A stretch of DNA of 23,051 nucleotides from CASQEL01 sp036655975. GTDB taxonomy: Bacteria > Desulfobacterota > Desulfovibrionia > Desulfovibrionales > Desulfovibrionaceae. Below are positions 1-7,737 of this stretch, in pieces. The notes beneath the pieces were generated by a model that searched no databases, had not been told where the DNA came from, and was given only the letters and a program-made list of their open reading frames with translations. Location of the stretch: contig JAVVPD010000032.1 of assembly GCA_036655975.1 (NCBI GenBank), positions 1 through 23,051 of the forward strand. The letters run 5' to 3'. The position numbers and the translations under genes were made by a program. Position 1 is the stretch's first letter. Every line of letters starts with the position of its first letter.

Positions 1-672
1 CAAGGTCTGGGGCTGTTCTGCATTTGCGAACGGGAAGACCCACGCGACGCATTTGTCTCCAACACCTACGCCAGCCTCGACGCATTGCCGAAGGGCAGCA
101 TCGTCGGTACCTCCAGTCTGCGCCGTCAGGCTCAATTGCTGGCACTGCGCCCCGACTTACGCATTAGCTCTCTACGCGGTAATGTGGACACCCGCTTACG
201 CAAACTTATGGAAGGGCACTACGACGCCATCATTTTGGCAACATCCGGCCTAAAAAGGCTGGAACTGAGCGCCCCCGTCATGGACATTCTGGGCCCGCCC
301 GCCTTTTTACCCGCAGTGGGTCAGGGGGCTTTGGGTATTGAATGCCGTGCCGACCGCCCTGACCTGCTCGAGCTGCTGGCCTTTATGGAGCATCCTGCCA
401 CCCGCATTTGTGTGGAAGCCGAGCGCGGTTTTCTGGCTGGCCTGCAGGGGGGCTGTCAAGTTCCCATTGCCGGCTACGCCACCCTGAACGACAGCGCCAG
501 CTTCACCCTTGAAGGTTTTGTCGCCCAAGTGGACGGCACACAGGCTCTGCGCCAAAGCATCACCGCAGAGGTACATACCGCCCGCCAAAGCGGTTTGGAT
601 CTTGCCGCACGCATGTACGCTGCGGGTGCGAAAGAAATTCTCGCCTGTGTTTACGCCGAGACCGCGCAATAA
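1..672 (+). CDS. hemC: Porphobilinogen deaminase (hydroxymethylbilane synthase), 5'-truncated
   Basis: The reading frame is open from base 1, so the gene begins upstream of the window; an apparent start at 85 is an internal TTG. HemC polymerises four porphobilinogens into hydroxymethylbilane in the cytosol, for siroheme, heme and corrinoid synthesis. Visible family blocks are GTSSLRRQAQL (from about base 109), LRGNVDTRLRKL, LPAVGQGALGIE, and the GGCQVPIAGYA loop whose cysteine (codon 454-456) carries the dipyrromethane cofactor. The C-terminal domain is complete and ends at TAA 670-672. About the first 85-90 residues are missing compared with the usual ~310-residue family length. The next gene follows after 41 bases on the same strand, so co-transcription is possible. 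Identity is near certain. Confidence 0.97.
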   Translation, partial: QGLGLFCICEREDPRDAFVSNTYASLDALPKGSIVGTSSLRRQAQLLALRPDLRISSLRGNVDTRLRKLMEGHYDAIILATSGLKRLELSAPVMDILGPPAFLPAVGQGALGIECRADRPDLLELLAFMEHPATRICVEAERGFLAGLQGGCQVPIAGYATLNDSASFTLEGFVAQVDGTQALRQSITAEVHTARQSGLDLAARMYAAGAKEILACVYAETAQ

Positions 673-713
673 TTTTTGTTCCTACACGTATAAAGTCCCC
701 CATAAGAGTTATA

Positions 714-3173
714 ATGCCTAAAATATCCTCCCTCGACCCCCAGAAACTGCATGCCACCCTCGATCCAGAGCGTGTCCAGTGGGAAAGTAGTACCGACATT
801 CCCCGCAACGGACACCGCAACGGTCAAAAAAATATTTTGCAGCCCCGTGCCTTGGAGGCCCTGAATCTGGCCTTGCACATCACCACCACAGGCTACAATA
901 TCTATCTTTCGGGTGAAGCAGACCTTGGTCGCACCTATATGTTGCAGGAATTTCTGAGCCCCCGTGCCCGCAAAGAACCCACACCGCCCGACTTGCTCTA
1001 CGTGAACAATTTTGCGGACCCTGACAAGCCGCGCCTGATCGCCGTGCCCGCCGGACAGGGGCATAAATTAAAAAAAGCCCTCAGTGACGTGCTTGCCAAA
1101 GTGCGGAAAGAATTGCCCACCCGCCTTGAAGCTGACGGCTATGTCAAACAACGCGGTAAAATTCTTGATAAATTTCAAAGTGTACGCACCAAACTCATCA
1201 AACAAATGGACGATGCGGCGGGCGAAAAAGATTTTAACCTCGACATGGACGACAACGGCGCCCTGACCCTTTACCCCATGGTTGAAGGCAAACGCCTGAG
1301 CGAAGAAGAATTTGACCGCCTTGATGCCACCTTGCGCCAAAAGCTCAAGCGTAAAGGCGATGCGTTGTTGCGCGATATGGCCGGGCTTATGCGCCAATTA
1401 TCCCGCGCCGAACAGGAATTTAAAACCGAGGAACGCTCTCTGGAGCGGGCCACGGTGGAAAAAATTCTGGACGAATTGCTCACCCCGCTGGTAGACCGCA
1501 CTTTGCGCGCCCATGCCGTAGACGCCCTCAAGGAACATTTCACCGCCTTGCGTGCGGACATTCTGGATAATGTAGAATCCTTCTTGCCCCGCGATTCTCA
1601 ACCCAACAGTCCCAGCGGCCCCGGCGATTCCCACTTTCCCCCGCTAGCCCCCCCTGAGGGGGACACCTTCCGCTATGATATCAACCTGTTTGTTGATAAC
1701 AGCGCCACCTCTGGCGCGCCCATTGTGGTGGACGATCACCCCACCACCGCCAATCTGCTGGGCTGCGTAGAACGCGAGGCCGAGCTTGGGGCCTTGGTCA
1801 CCGACTTTACCCTTATCAAGGCCGGATCACTGCACAAAGCCAACGGTGGCTATCTTGTGCTGCATATGGAAGATATTCTGCAACATCCCAACGCTTGGGA
1901 GGGGCTGCTCCGCGCGCTGCGTTCCAGCATGGCGCGCATTGAAGAAGCCGGCGAAGGGCAAGACAGCACCAAAACCAAGGGCATTGAACCCGAGCCGCTG
2001 CCTTTACAGATTAAAGTTGTGCTCATCGGTGGTGAAGCCATGTACGAATCGCTGCTGGTCAGCGATGACCGCTTCCCCAAATTGTTCAAGCTCAAAGCCC
2101 ACATGTCCGAATCCACCGAGCGCAACGCGGCAAGCATCAAGGCCTATCTCATCCGTGTGGCCCGGATTATTGACGAGGCAAACCTCCTGCCCTTCGACCG
2201 CGCAGCTTTGGCGTGGCTGGTGGACTTTGGCTCACGCCTCATTGAAGACCAGCGCAAGCTGTCCCTCAAATTCCCGCTTATCCGCGACATGATGATTGAA
2301 GCCTCAGCCCACGCCAGCATGGACGATTCCCCCATGGTGACGGGCGCTACCCTAGAAAAAGCTCTCGACGCCCGCACCTATCGCGCCAATCTGGTCGAAG
2401 ATATCTTCATGGAAGAATATGACCGTGAGCTTATCAAGGTGCGTACCTCCGGCACGGCTGTGGGCCGCGTCAACGGGCTTTCCGTCACTTGGCACGGCGA
2501 TTTTGAATTTGGCCTGCCCCACCAGATTTCTTGTACCGTGGGCGTGGGACACGAAGGTATCATCGACCTTGAACGCGAAGCCGAACTCGGCGGCCCCATC
2601 CATACCAAGGCCATGATGATCCTTAAAAGTTATTTGGTGGACCAATTCGCCCACACAAAACCTATTATCTTGTCCGGTAGCCTGTGTTTTGAACAAAGCT
2701 ATGCCGGCATTGAAGGCGATTCCGCCTCCGGTGCAGAACTTGTCGCCCTGCTTTCGGCCATTGCCCGTGTTCCCGTCCGCCTTGACCTCGCCTTTACGGG
2801 GGCCGTCAGCCAATCGGGGCAAATCATGGCCGTGGGCGGGGTCAGCCACAAAATTGAAGGTTTCTTCAAAGTCTGCGCCCGCCACGGGCTTACAGGTTCA
2901 CAAGGGGTTATCATTCCTCATGATAATGCCGTTCATTTGATGCTGCCCCCCCGCATTATCGAGGCTGTCGCTCAGGGAAAGTTTGCCGTGTACCCCGTGC
3001 AGCACATTGAAGAAGCCCTCGAATTGCTCACGGGCCTTTCTGCCGGACGCCGCCGCAAAGATAACAGCTTTACCGCAGACTCCCTGTATGATGCTGTGGA
3101 TCGGCGACTTCAGGAACTCGGTCACTGTGCCGTCCATGCCTATAAAAAACCCGGGAAAAAAGTAAAAATATAA
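714..3173 (+). CDS. Lon-like ATP-dependent protease (AAA_32 / peptidase S16 family)
   Basis: An 819-residue protein, normal for the LonB-like AAA_32 family, which lacks the N-terminal substrate domain of classic Lon. Seen: an ATP-binding loop at residues 67-74 (GEADLGRT), with Arg in place of the usual Walker-A Lys; a charged helical insertion around 120-260; an ANGGYLVL block near 373-380; and a C-terminal S16 protease domain. The catalytic dyad reads as Ser670 (EGDSASGAE) and Lys713 (GGVSHKIEGF). Their 43-residue spacing equals Ser679/Lys722 of E. coli Lon, which supports an active protease. The start is the ATG at 714 with a weak AAGAG Shine-Dalgarno (SD) sequence. The gene lies 41 bases after hemC and is followed by an intrinsic terminator. 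The role is inferred as cytosolic protein quality control; its substrates are unknown. Confidence 0.92.
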   Translation: MPKISSLDPQKLHATLDPERVQWESSTDIPRNGHRNGQKNILQPRALEALNLALHITTTGYNIYLSGEADLGRTYMLQEFLSPRARKEPTPPDLLYVNNFADPDKPRLIAVPAGQGHKLKKALSDVLAKVRKELPTRLEADGYVKQRGKILDKFQSVRTKLIKQMDDAAGEKDFNLDMDDNGALTLYPMVEGKRLSEEEFDRLDATLRQKLKRKGDALLRDMAGLMRQLSRAEQEFKTEERSLERATVEKILDELLTPLVDRTLRAHAVDALKEHFTALRADILDNVESFLPRDSQPNSPSGPGDSHFPPLAPPEGDTFRYDINLFVDNSATSGAPIVVDDHPTTANLLGCVEREAELGALVTDFTLIKAGSLHKANGGYLVLHMEDILQHPNAWEGLLRALRSSMARIEEAGEGQDSTKTKGIEPEPLPLQIKVVLIGGEAMYESLLVSDDRFPKLFKLKAHMSESTERNAASIKAYLIRVARIIDEANLLPFDRAALAWLVDFGSRLIEDQRKLSLKFPLIRDMMIEASAHASMDDSPMVTGATLEKALDARTYRANLVEDIFMEEYDRELIKVRTSGTAVGRVNGLSVTWHGDFEFGLPHQISCTVGVGHEGIIDLEREAELGGPIHTKAMMILKSYLVDQFAHTKPIILSGSLCFEQSYAGIEGDSASGAELVALLSAIARVPVRLDLAFTGAVSQSGQIMAVGGVSHKIEGFFKVCARHGLTGSQGVIIPHDNAVHLMLPPRIIEAVAQGKFAVYPVQHIEEALELLTGLSAGRRRKDNSFTADSLYDAVDRRLQELGHCAVHAYKKPGKKVKI

Positions 3174-3180
3174 GTACCTA

Positions 3181-3207
3181 CGGGGGGCTTTGCCTCCCGC
3201 ATTTTTT
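3181..3207 (+). terminator. Intrinsic terminator after the Lon-like protease gene
   Basis: An 8-bp GC-rich stem (3181-3188 with 3192-3199, one G-T wobble) closes a three-base TTT loop. It is followed at once by CA and six T residues. It begins 7 bases after the protease stop codon, so it probably ends the hemC-protease transcript. Confidence 0.85.
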
Positions 3208-3306
3208 CGGGCGCAGGCTTAGGCCATGGCCCTGTCCCTTTCAAGAGCACTCCCCAGAAATGCTCCGAATATATCTTTTTTGAGCATTTTTACTAAGGAA
3301 AACGCA

Positions 3307-4470
3307 ATGAATCCTTTGATATTGATTTATGGTACGGCATTTATCAGTGTCATGGGCATCTCGAGTATTTTGCCGGTATTGCCACAAATGGGGCTTTATT
3401 TCGGCCTCTCAGACGTGTCCTTGGGGGTGCTGGTTATCAGTTTCACCTTGCCGGGTATTTTTCTGGCTCCCGTGGGGGGAATTTTGGCCGACCGCCTAGG
3501 AAGCAAGGCCGTGCTGGTTCCCTGCCTGATCCTTTTTGCGGTGGCAGGGGTACTGGCGGGTTTTGCGGAAAGTTTGAATACCTTCATTTTTTGGCGTATT
3601 GTACAGGGTTGCGGTGCGGCCTGTTTGGGGGTGCTCTACAACGCGATTATTGCGGACTTATTTCCCCACGAAAACCAGCGCTTACGCATTATGGGATTTG
3701 CGGCCATGGTTCTGAGCATGGGAACAGCCATATATCCGGCTGTGGGGGGCTTTTTAGGCGAATGGGGCTGGCGGTATCCGTTCATGCTTTCGGTTTTGAC
3801 CGTGCCGCTGGCGCTTGTAGCGCTGCTTACGCCTTTATCACGGGGGGAAAACCGACAAAACATGCAAGATTATGGAAGAAATGCCGTTATTCTCTTACGT
3901 AAACCGCGTATTTTAGCCCATTTTTTACTAACCTTGTGCGCTTTTGCGCTTTTGTACGGGCCACTCATCACCTATTTTCCTTTATTGGCAACTACCCATT
4001 TTGACGCTTCCCCGTCACGTATTGGGAGTATTTTTTCCATAGCGGCCTTGGGAACCTGTTGCGCGGCGGCTTTTCTCGGCCCCTTGTCGCACAAGCTACA
4101 AGCCCGTACTATGGTGTACACGGGCGCGAGTTTTTTTGTCGTATCCATGCTGTTGTTCCCCTACATCACCAGCATATATGGCTTTCTTATCCCCGTCTTA
4201 CTCTACGGGCTAGGACAAGGGCTGGTATACCCTGCAGCCATGACCTCTTTAAGCGGCCTTGCCCCCGGTGGCACCCGTGGTATTGTTATGGCTGTAAATG
4301 GCACCGTGCTACGCTTGGCACAAACCATTGCTCCGGTTCTGTGCGGGCTCCTTTTTTGGGCATGGAGCTTTAAAGGGGTATTTTTTGCAGGAGCCTTGAT
4401 GGGGCTGTGCATATTGTACCTGACACCCCGCATGTACGCACAAAACCCTAAAAATTCTTCTGCTGCCTAG
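3307..4470 (+). CDS. Major facilitator superfamily transporter, probable drug/solute exporter
   Basis: A 387-residue, very hydrophobic protein with the pattern of about 12 membrane helices. Residues 57-70 (GGILADRLGSKAVL) match MFS motif A, the loop between helices 2 and 3. A glycine- and proline-rich stretch around 140-160 (GTAIYPAVGG) resembles motif C of proton-coupled antiporters. I therefore infer export rather than uptake; the substrate cannot be read from sequence. The ATG at 3307 is chosen because TAAGGAA lies 7 bases upstream. An in-frame ATG at 3226 would add 27 residues but has no SD sequence and sits close to the terminator. A TetR-type gene follows after 67 bases on the same strand, suggesting repressor-controlled efflux. 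Confidence 0.88.
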   Translation: MNPLILIYGTAFISVMGISSILPVLPQMGLYFGLSDVSLGVLVISFTLPGIFLAPVGGILADRLGSKAVLVPCLILFAVAGVLAGFAESLNTFIFWRIVQGCGAACLGVLYNAIIADLFPHENQRLRIMGFAAMVLSMGTAIYPAVGGFLGEWGWRYPFMLSVLTVPLALVALLTPLSRGENRQNMQDYGRNAVILLRKPRILAHFLLTLCAFALLYGPLITYFPLLATTHFDASPSRIGSIFSIAALGTCCAAAFLGPLSHKLQARTMVYTGASFFVVSMLLFPYITSIYGFLIPVLLYGLGQGLVYPAAMTSLSGLAPGGTRGIVMAVNGTVLRLAQTIAPVLCGLLFWAWSFKGVFFAGALMGLCILYLTPRMYAQNPKNSSAA

Positions 4471-4487
4471 GTCTATATTGACAGCAA

Positions 4488-4519
4488 AAAAATTTGCGTG
4501 TAGCCAGACATAAATTTTT
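4488..4519. promoter_or_regulatory. AT-rich inverted repeat upstream of the TetR gene, possible operator
   Basis: AAAAATTT at 4488-4495 is matched by its complement AAATTTTT at 4512-4519, separated by 16 bases. A TTGACA hexamer at 4478-4483 is adjacent, but no convincing -10 lies at the right distance. TetR proteins often bind palindromes near their own promoter. The repeat is short and AT-rich, so chance is a real alternative. Confidence 0.25.
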
Positions 4520-4537
4520 ACGTATAGAGATAGGTTC

Positions 4538-5113
4538 ATGAGTAAAACGAAAAAAGATGCTCTGCTAAAAGCTGCTAAAGAACTTTTTGGTGAATACGGC
4601 TATGTCGAAACCACTTTCAAGAAAATATCCGAAAGGGCCGGCGTTGCCTTGGGTTTGTTAACCCACCATTACGGTAATAAAGAAAAACTGTTTCTTGCGG
4701 CGGGTATTGATGTTTTAGAGCATTTTCTCACCGTCTTGCGCGGTGCGACCACCCAAGGCGCAAACGGCTATGAAGCGGTAATCTTGTTTTGCCAAGCCTA
4801 TTTGAACTTTTCCATTGAGCCTGATTCCAACTGGTTGGTGCTGGTGCGGTGTTCCCCCTACAGCGACATGAAAACCAAGTCGGATCGAGATACCATGAAT
4901 GAAATGTTTAATCAGGTTCCCCAAGAACTGGAAAGCCATTTGCAAAGAGGGGTGCATGACGGCAGTATCCGCCCTCTAGACGCGGCAGAAACCACACAGG
5001 TCATTATTGCCCTGATGGTGGGCGCTAACCGCACCCGCTTACTCACGCCCTATGCCTCGGCATCCCTGTATAAAGAAACTGTCAATTTTGTGTCACGCGC
5101 CATCAAAATGTAG
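4538..5113 (+). CDS. TetR/AcrR family transcriptional regulator
   Basis: A 191-residue protein of typical TetR length. The N-terminal DNA-binding domain is clear: helix 1 with KAAKELFGEYGY (residues 11-22), then the helix-turn-helix around 25-51 ending in THHYGNKEKLF, a close match to the family signature. The C-terminal ~130 residues form the variable ligand-binding and dimer domain, whose effector cannot be predicted. It lies 67 bases after the MFS gene on the same strand, so repression of that exporter is the natural hypothesis, although such pairs are more often divergent. The start ATG has only a weak SD (AGATAGG). It ends 17 bases from a convergent minus-strand gene. Confidence 0.92.
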   Translation: MSKTKKDALLKAAKELFGEYGYVETTFKKISERAGVALGLLTHHYGNKEKLFLAAGIDVLEHFLTVLRGATTQGANGYEAVILFCQAYLNFSIEPDSNWLVLVRCSPYSDMKTKSDRDTMNEMFNQVPQELESHLQRGVHDGSIRPLDAAETTQVIIALMVGANRTRLLTPYASASLYKETVNFVSRAIKM

Positions 5114-5130
5114 TATTTACTCAGGCTTGG

Positions 5131-5571
5131 TTACAATCCGTCAGACAGCCAAGTCACCAAGAGGGCAGCCCCCCCCCACGCGCCCACCCGAAAAATCCAC
5201 GGGCTGAGCACCTGCCCCTGCATGAGACTACGCACCCGCACAAGGAAACCCACGGCGCTGCCCATAGCGTAAAATACCAAGAATCCGATGGCGGACAAAA
5301 CCCCAAAGTGCACGGCGCACACCGCCGCAAGCAATAAAGTAATCATGCCGGGCAGGCAAGCGTCGCGGCTTACCATCCCGCCAGAGCCTACGCCCCCCGT
5401 ATTCCACGTGGCATAGCTAAAATGGGTTCCGCTGTCCCCCCCATAGGCATGCCGCCCCTGCTGCGAATCCTCCACCACTTCTGGAGTGATAATCGTCACT
5501 TTCTGCGTGTCCGATGGCGGCGCGTCCGTGGGCACCGCTGGCAGGTGCGCGTTGTTTTTTTCAGCGTTCAT
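5131..5571 (-). CDS. Small membrane protein of unknown function
   Basis: A 146-residue protein I do not recognise. Residues 1-70 are hydrophilic, rich in Pro, Asp, Gly and Thr and probably disordered. Three hydrophobic segments follow, around 74-92, 93-113 and 124-141, separated by the basic stretch RVRSLMQGQ. The shape suggests an inner-membrane protein with a long soluble N-terminal tail. A clear SD (TGAGGA) lies 8 bases before the ATG. It converges on the TetR gene and is divergent from flagellin; neither neighbour assigns a function. Its codon use resembles that of the neighbouring genes, so I treat it as real. Confidence 0.72.
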   Translation of the reverse strand: MNAEKNNAHLPAVPTDAPPSDTQKVTIITPEVVEDSQQGRHAYGGDSGTHFSYATWNTGGVGSGGMVSRDACLPGMITLLLAAVCAVHFGVLSAIGFLVFYAMGSAVGFLVRVRSLMQGQVLSPWIFRVGAWGGAALLVTWLSDGL

Positions 5572-5802
5572 AAAATATCCTCATCCTCTCCCCCGAGCAT
5601 TGGTACTATCCAAACTGTTTTCAGGTAAATACCCTAGCAGACAAGAAGCTTAAGCGCAAAGTCATTTTACAGACATCTCCCGCCCCGAGCCTAGGAAAAC
5701 ATTGCCTTTTTTTGCCAAAAGATCGACACCCCCCCACAAATCTATATATAGTTTAGACTTATCGGATTTTCAACACACTGAAATAATATATTTTAGTATA
5801 TT

Positions 5803-5820
5803 TTGGCACATCCATTGCTT
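5803..5820 (+). promoter_or_regulatory. Sigma-54 (-24/-12) promoter of the flagellin gene
   Basis: TTGGCAC at 5803-5809 and TTGCTT at 5815-5820 place GG (5805-5806) and GC (5817-5818) exactly ten bases apart, the invariant spacing for RpoN promoters. Transcription would start near 5830, giving a leader of about 30 bases with a strong GAGGAGGTG SD (5846-5854) before the ATG at 5859. An AT-rich tract lies upstream (5775-5804). Flagellin expression should then need an RpoN-dependent activator, which is not encoded in this window. Confidence 0.85.
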
Positions 5821-5858
5821 CAAGAGGGGCACAGCTTAACCACCCGAGGAGGTGTCCC

Positions 5859-6761
5859 ATGTCTTTGGTCGTAAACAACAACTTGATGGCAGCAAATGCT
5901 ACCCGGAACCTGAACAGCGCATACAGCAGGCTTAACACTTCCACCCAACGCTTATCGTCTGGGCTACGTGTCAACACTGCGGCAGATGATGCGGCAGGCC
6001 TTGCCATTCGCGAACTGCAACGTGCCGATATCGCTTCCCTGAAGCAAGGCGCGCGTAACGCGAACGACGCTATTTCGCTTATTCAAACAGCAGACGGTGC
6101 TTTGCAGATTATTGACGAAAAGCTCATCCGCATGAAAGAATTGGCCGAACAGGCCGCCACCGGTACCTATGATTCTACCCAACGTCTGATGATCGAATCC
6201 GAATATCAGGCCATGGCCTCAGAAATCACCCGTATCGCCAACGCCACGGACTTTAACAACGTAAAACTTTTGGACGGGTCCTTATCCGGCACCCATGACG
6301 GCAGTAAACTGAAGCAAACAGGCGCCATGAAGATCCACTTTGGCACCAGCAACAGTTCTGCTGAAGACTATTATTACATTGAAATTGGTACATCCACGGC
6401 TTCAGCTTTGGGTATCGGCAATCAGGCCCGAGGGGCCACGGGTGAACTGCGCGCTGGGGCCACGGTGTCTACCCAGTCTGCCGCCCAAGCCGCACTGGAC
6501 GGCATTACCAACGCCATTGTTTCTAAAGACAAAATCCGCGCTTCGCTCGGTGCGCTGCAAAACCGTCTGGAAAACACTATCAGCAACCTGAATATTCAGG
6601 CTGAAAACCTCCAGGCCGCAGAATCCCGTATTTCCGACGTGGACGTTGCCTCAGAAATGACCCAATTCGTACGCAATCAAATTCTCACGCAGTCTGCGGT
6701 AGCCATGCTATCGCAAGCTAACGCGCTGCCAAAGATGGCTATGCAGCTCATAGGCGGCTAG
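5859..6761 (+). CDS. fliC: Flagellin, short form lacking the outer variable domains
   Basis: A 300-residue flagellin, the main filament subunit exported by the flagellar type III apparatus. The N-terminal D0/D1 region is canonical: VVNNNLMAANATRNLN (residues 4-19), QRLSSGLRVNTAADDAAGLAI (30-50) and ARNANDAISLIQTADGAL (65-82). The C-terminal D1/D0 helices (ISDVDVASEMTQFVRNQIL and SQANALPKMAMQLI) are also complete. Only about 100 residues lie between, so the surface-exposed D2/D3 domains are absent, as in many short flagellins. Arg91, Glu94, Leu95 and Gln98 align with the Salmonella FliC patch recognised by TLR5, a match made by eye. The start is fixed by a strong SD. The gene stands alone between a sigma-54 promoter and a 3' hairpin. 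The symbol could equally be flaA or flaB. Confidence 0.96.
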   Translation: MSLVVNNNLMAANATRNLNSAYSRLNTSTQRLSSGLRVNTAADDAAGLAIRELQRADIASLKQGARNANDAISLIQTADGALQIIDEKLIRMKELAEQAATGTYDSTQRLMIESEYQAMASEITRIANATDFNNVKLLDGSLSGTHDGSKLKQTGAMKIHFGTSNSSAEDYYYIEIGTSTASALGIGNQARGATGELRAGATVSTQSAAQAALDGITNAIVSKDKIRASLGALQNRLENTISNLNIQAENLQAAESRISDVDVASEMTQFVRNQILTQSAVAMLSQANALPKMAMQLIGG

Positions 6762-6799
6762 GCCATCTCTCCATAGGCTGTGGCAGACCAAAGACGGGA

Positions 6800-6828
6800 G
6801 GCCCGGGGAGGGTTGTCTTCTCCGGGCC
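6800..6828 (+). terminator. Strong stem-loop after flagellin (terminator-like, no T tract)
   Basis: GGCCCGGGGAGG (6800-6811) pairs with CTTCTCCGGGCC (6817-6828) across a five-base loop, giving 12 bp with two G-T wobbles. It sits 38 bases after the flagellin stop, in the gap to the convergent rnc gene. No run of T follows on the plus strand, so it may stabilise the mRNA 3' end or need a factor to terminate. Confidence 0.6.
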
Positions 6829-6902
6829 GGAGTCTGCTCTGGTACCACAGGCTGCGCGTAGCGCTGAGGCGTAGGCAAAAATACTGTACGGATATTTTGG
6901 AT

Positions 6903-7613
6903 CTACTGCGGGGAATCAACAGTGCTTCTATCAGGCTGACAGGCATTCAAGGCTGTGTGCGCGGCTTCTTGTTCCGCCCTTTTTAGGCTGGGGCCGCTCG
7001 CGGTGAACACTTGGGCGTTGGGCAAAGTCAAACGCACAAAAAACTCTTTAGCGTGTTCCGGCCCACGGGTTTCCAGCAAAACGTACACGGGCCTGTCCTT
7101 GTAGGCGCATTGCATGATTTCTTGCAACTGCGTTTTAAAATCTTTGTGGGGGGTATGCTCCACCGAGGTGGGCCAACGCCCGCTAAAAATATGCCGCACC
7201 ACTTGTTGGGCTGCGGAAAATCCGCCGTCTTCAAATACGGCCCCCAGCACCGCCTCAAGCGCGTCACTCAGCAAAGTATCTCGGTGACGACCGCCTTGGC
7301 TTTCTTCACCCTTGCCCAGCAACAGGCATTGCTCCAGCCCCAAATCTCGCGCCAAGTCCGCAAGCGCCGTCGTGCTCACCAAACGCGAACGCAAGCGCGT
7401 CATACTGCCCTCTCGCGCGGCGGGAAATCGCGTGAACAATTCCCACGAAACACATAATTCCAGCACCGCATCACCCAAAAATTCTTGCCGCTCATTATGG
7501 TTCAAGGTGCCATTTTCGTTGGCCCATGAACTGTGCGTAAGCGCCGTTTGCAGCAAATTCTGTTGGGTGAAGGTGTACGCAAGAATATCTTCAACAGTCG
7601 AATTGATAGCCAT
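6903..7613 (-). CDS. rnc: Ribonuclease III
   Basis: Cleaves double-stranded RNA in rRNA maturation and mRNA turnover. From the chosen start the protein has 236 residues, near the usual 220-240. The signature NERQEFLGDAVLEL spans residues 40-53 with metal ligands Glu44 and Asp48; the second pair is Asp117 and Glu120 (SDALEAVLGAV). A C-terminal double-stranded RNA-binding domain runs from about 150 to the end (HKDFKTQLQE and GPSLKRAEQEAAHTALN). The ATG at 7613 is preferred because GGGTG stands just upstream. A longer in-frame start at 7679 adds 22 basic residues unlike the family and overlaps a hairpin. The gene converges on flagellin and follows the arsP-like permease on the same strand. Confidence 0.95.
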   Translation of the reverse strand: MAINSTVEDILAYTFTQQNLLQTALTHSSWANENGTLNHNERQEFLGDAVLELCVSWELFTRFPAAREGSMTRLRSRLVSTTALADLARDLGLEQCLLLGKGEESQGGRHRDTLLSDALEAVLGAVFEDGGFSAAQQVVRHIFSGRWPTSVEHTPHKDFKTQLQEIMQCAYKDRPVYVLLETRGPEHAKEFFVRLTLPNAQVFTASGPSLKRAEQEAAHTALNACQPDRSTVDSPQ

Positions 7614-7674
7614 ATTCACACCCATGTTACATTTTTTGTGAAAAAACATTCTCCCATATCGGGGCAGATTGCAA

Positions 7675-7692
7675 CGCAAAATGTTTTTTGCG
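7675..7692 (-). promoter_or_regulatory. Perfect hairpin in the rnc leader region
   Basis: CGCAAAA (7675-7681) and TTTTGCG (7686-7692) form a 7-bp stem with a four-base loop. It lies about 60 bases upstream of the preferred rnc start and downstream of the arsP-like gene. On the minus strand it follows a second imperfect hairpin (GCCA/TGGC enclosing CGTC/GACG, about 7696-7722). It could end readthrough from the permease gene or form a processing site in the rnc leader. Confidence 0.4.
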
Positions 7693-7737
7693 CCACCCCC
7701 TCGTCTTCCCGCGACGTGGCAGGGCTAGAGTCCTTTC

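Noticed and set aside
85..672. hemC starting at 85
   Set aside because: The frame is open to base 1 and encodes the expected HemC residues; 85 is an internal TTG codon.
5760..5790. Sigma-28-like CCGATAA on the minus strand between flagellin and the small membrane gene
   Set aside because: The upstream TAAA element is not present at the required spacing; a 7-base match in AT-rich DNA is likely chance.
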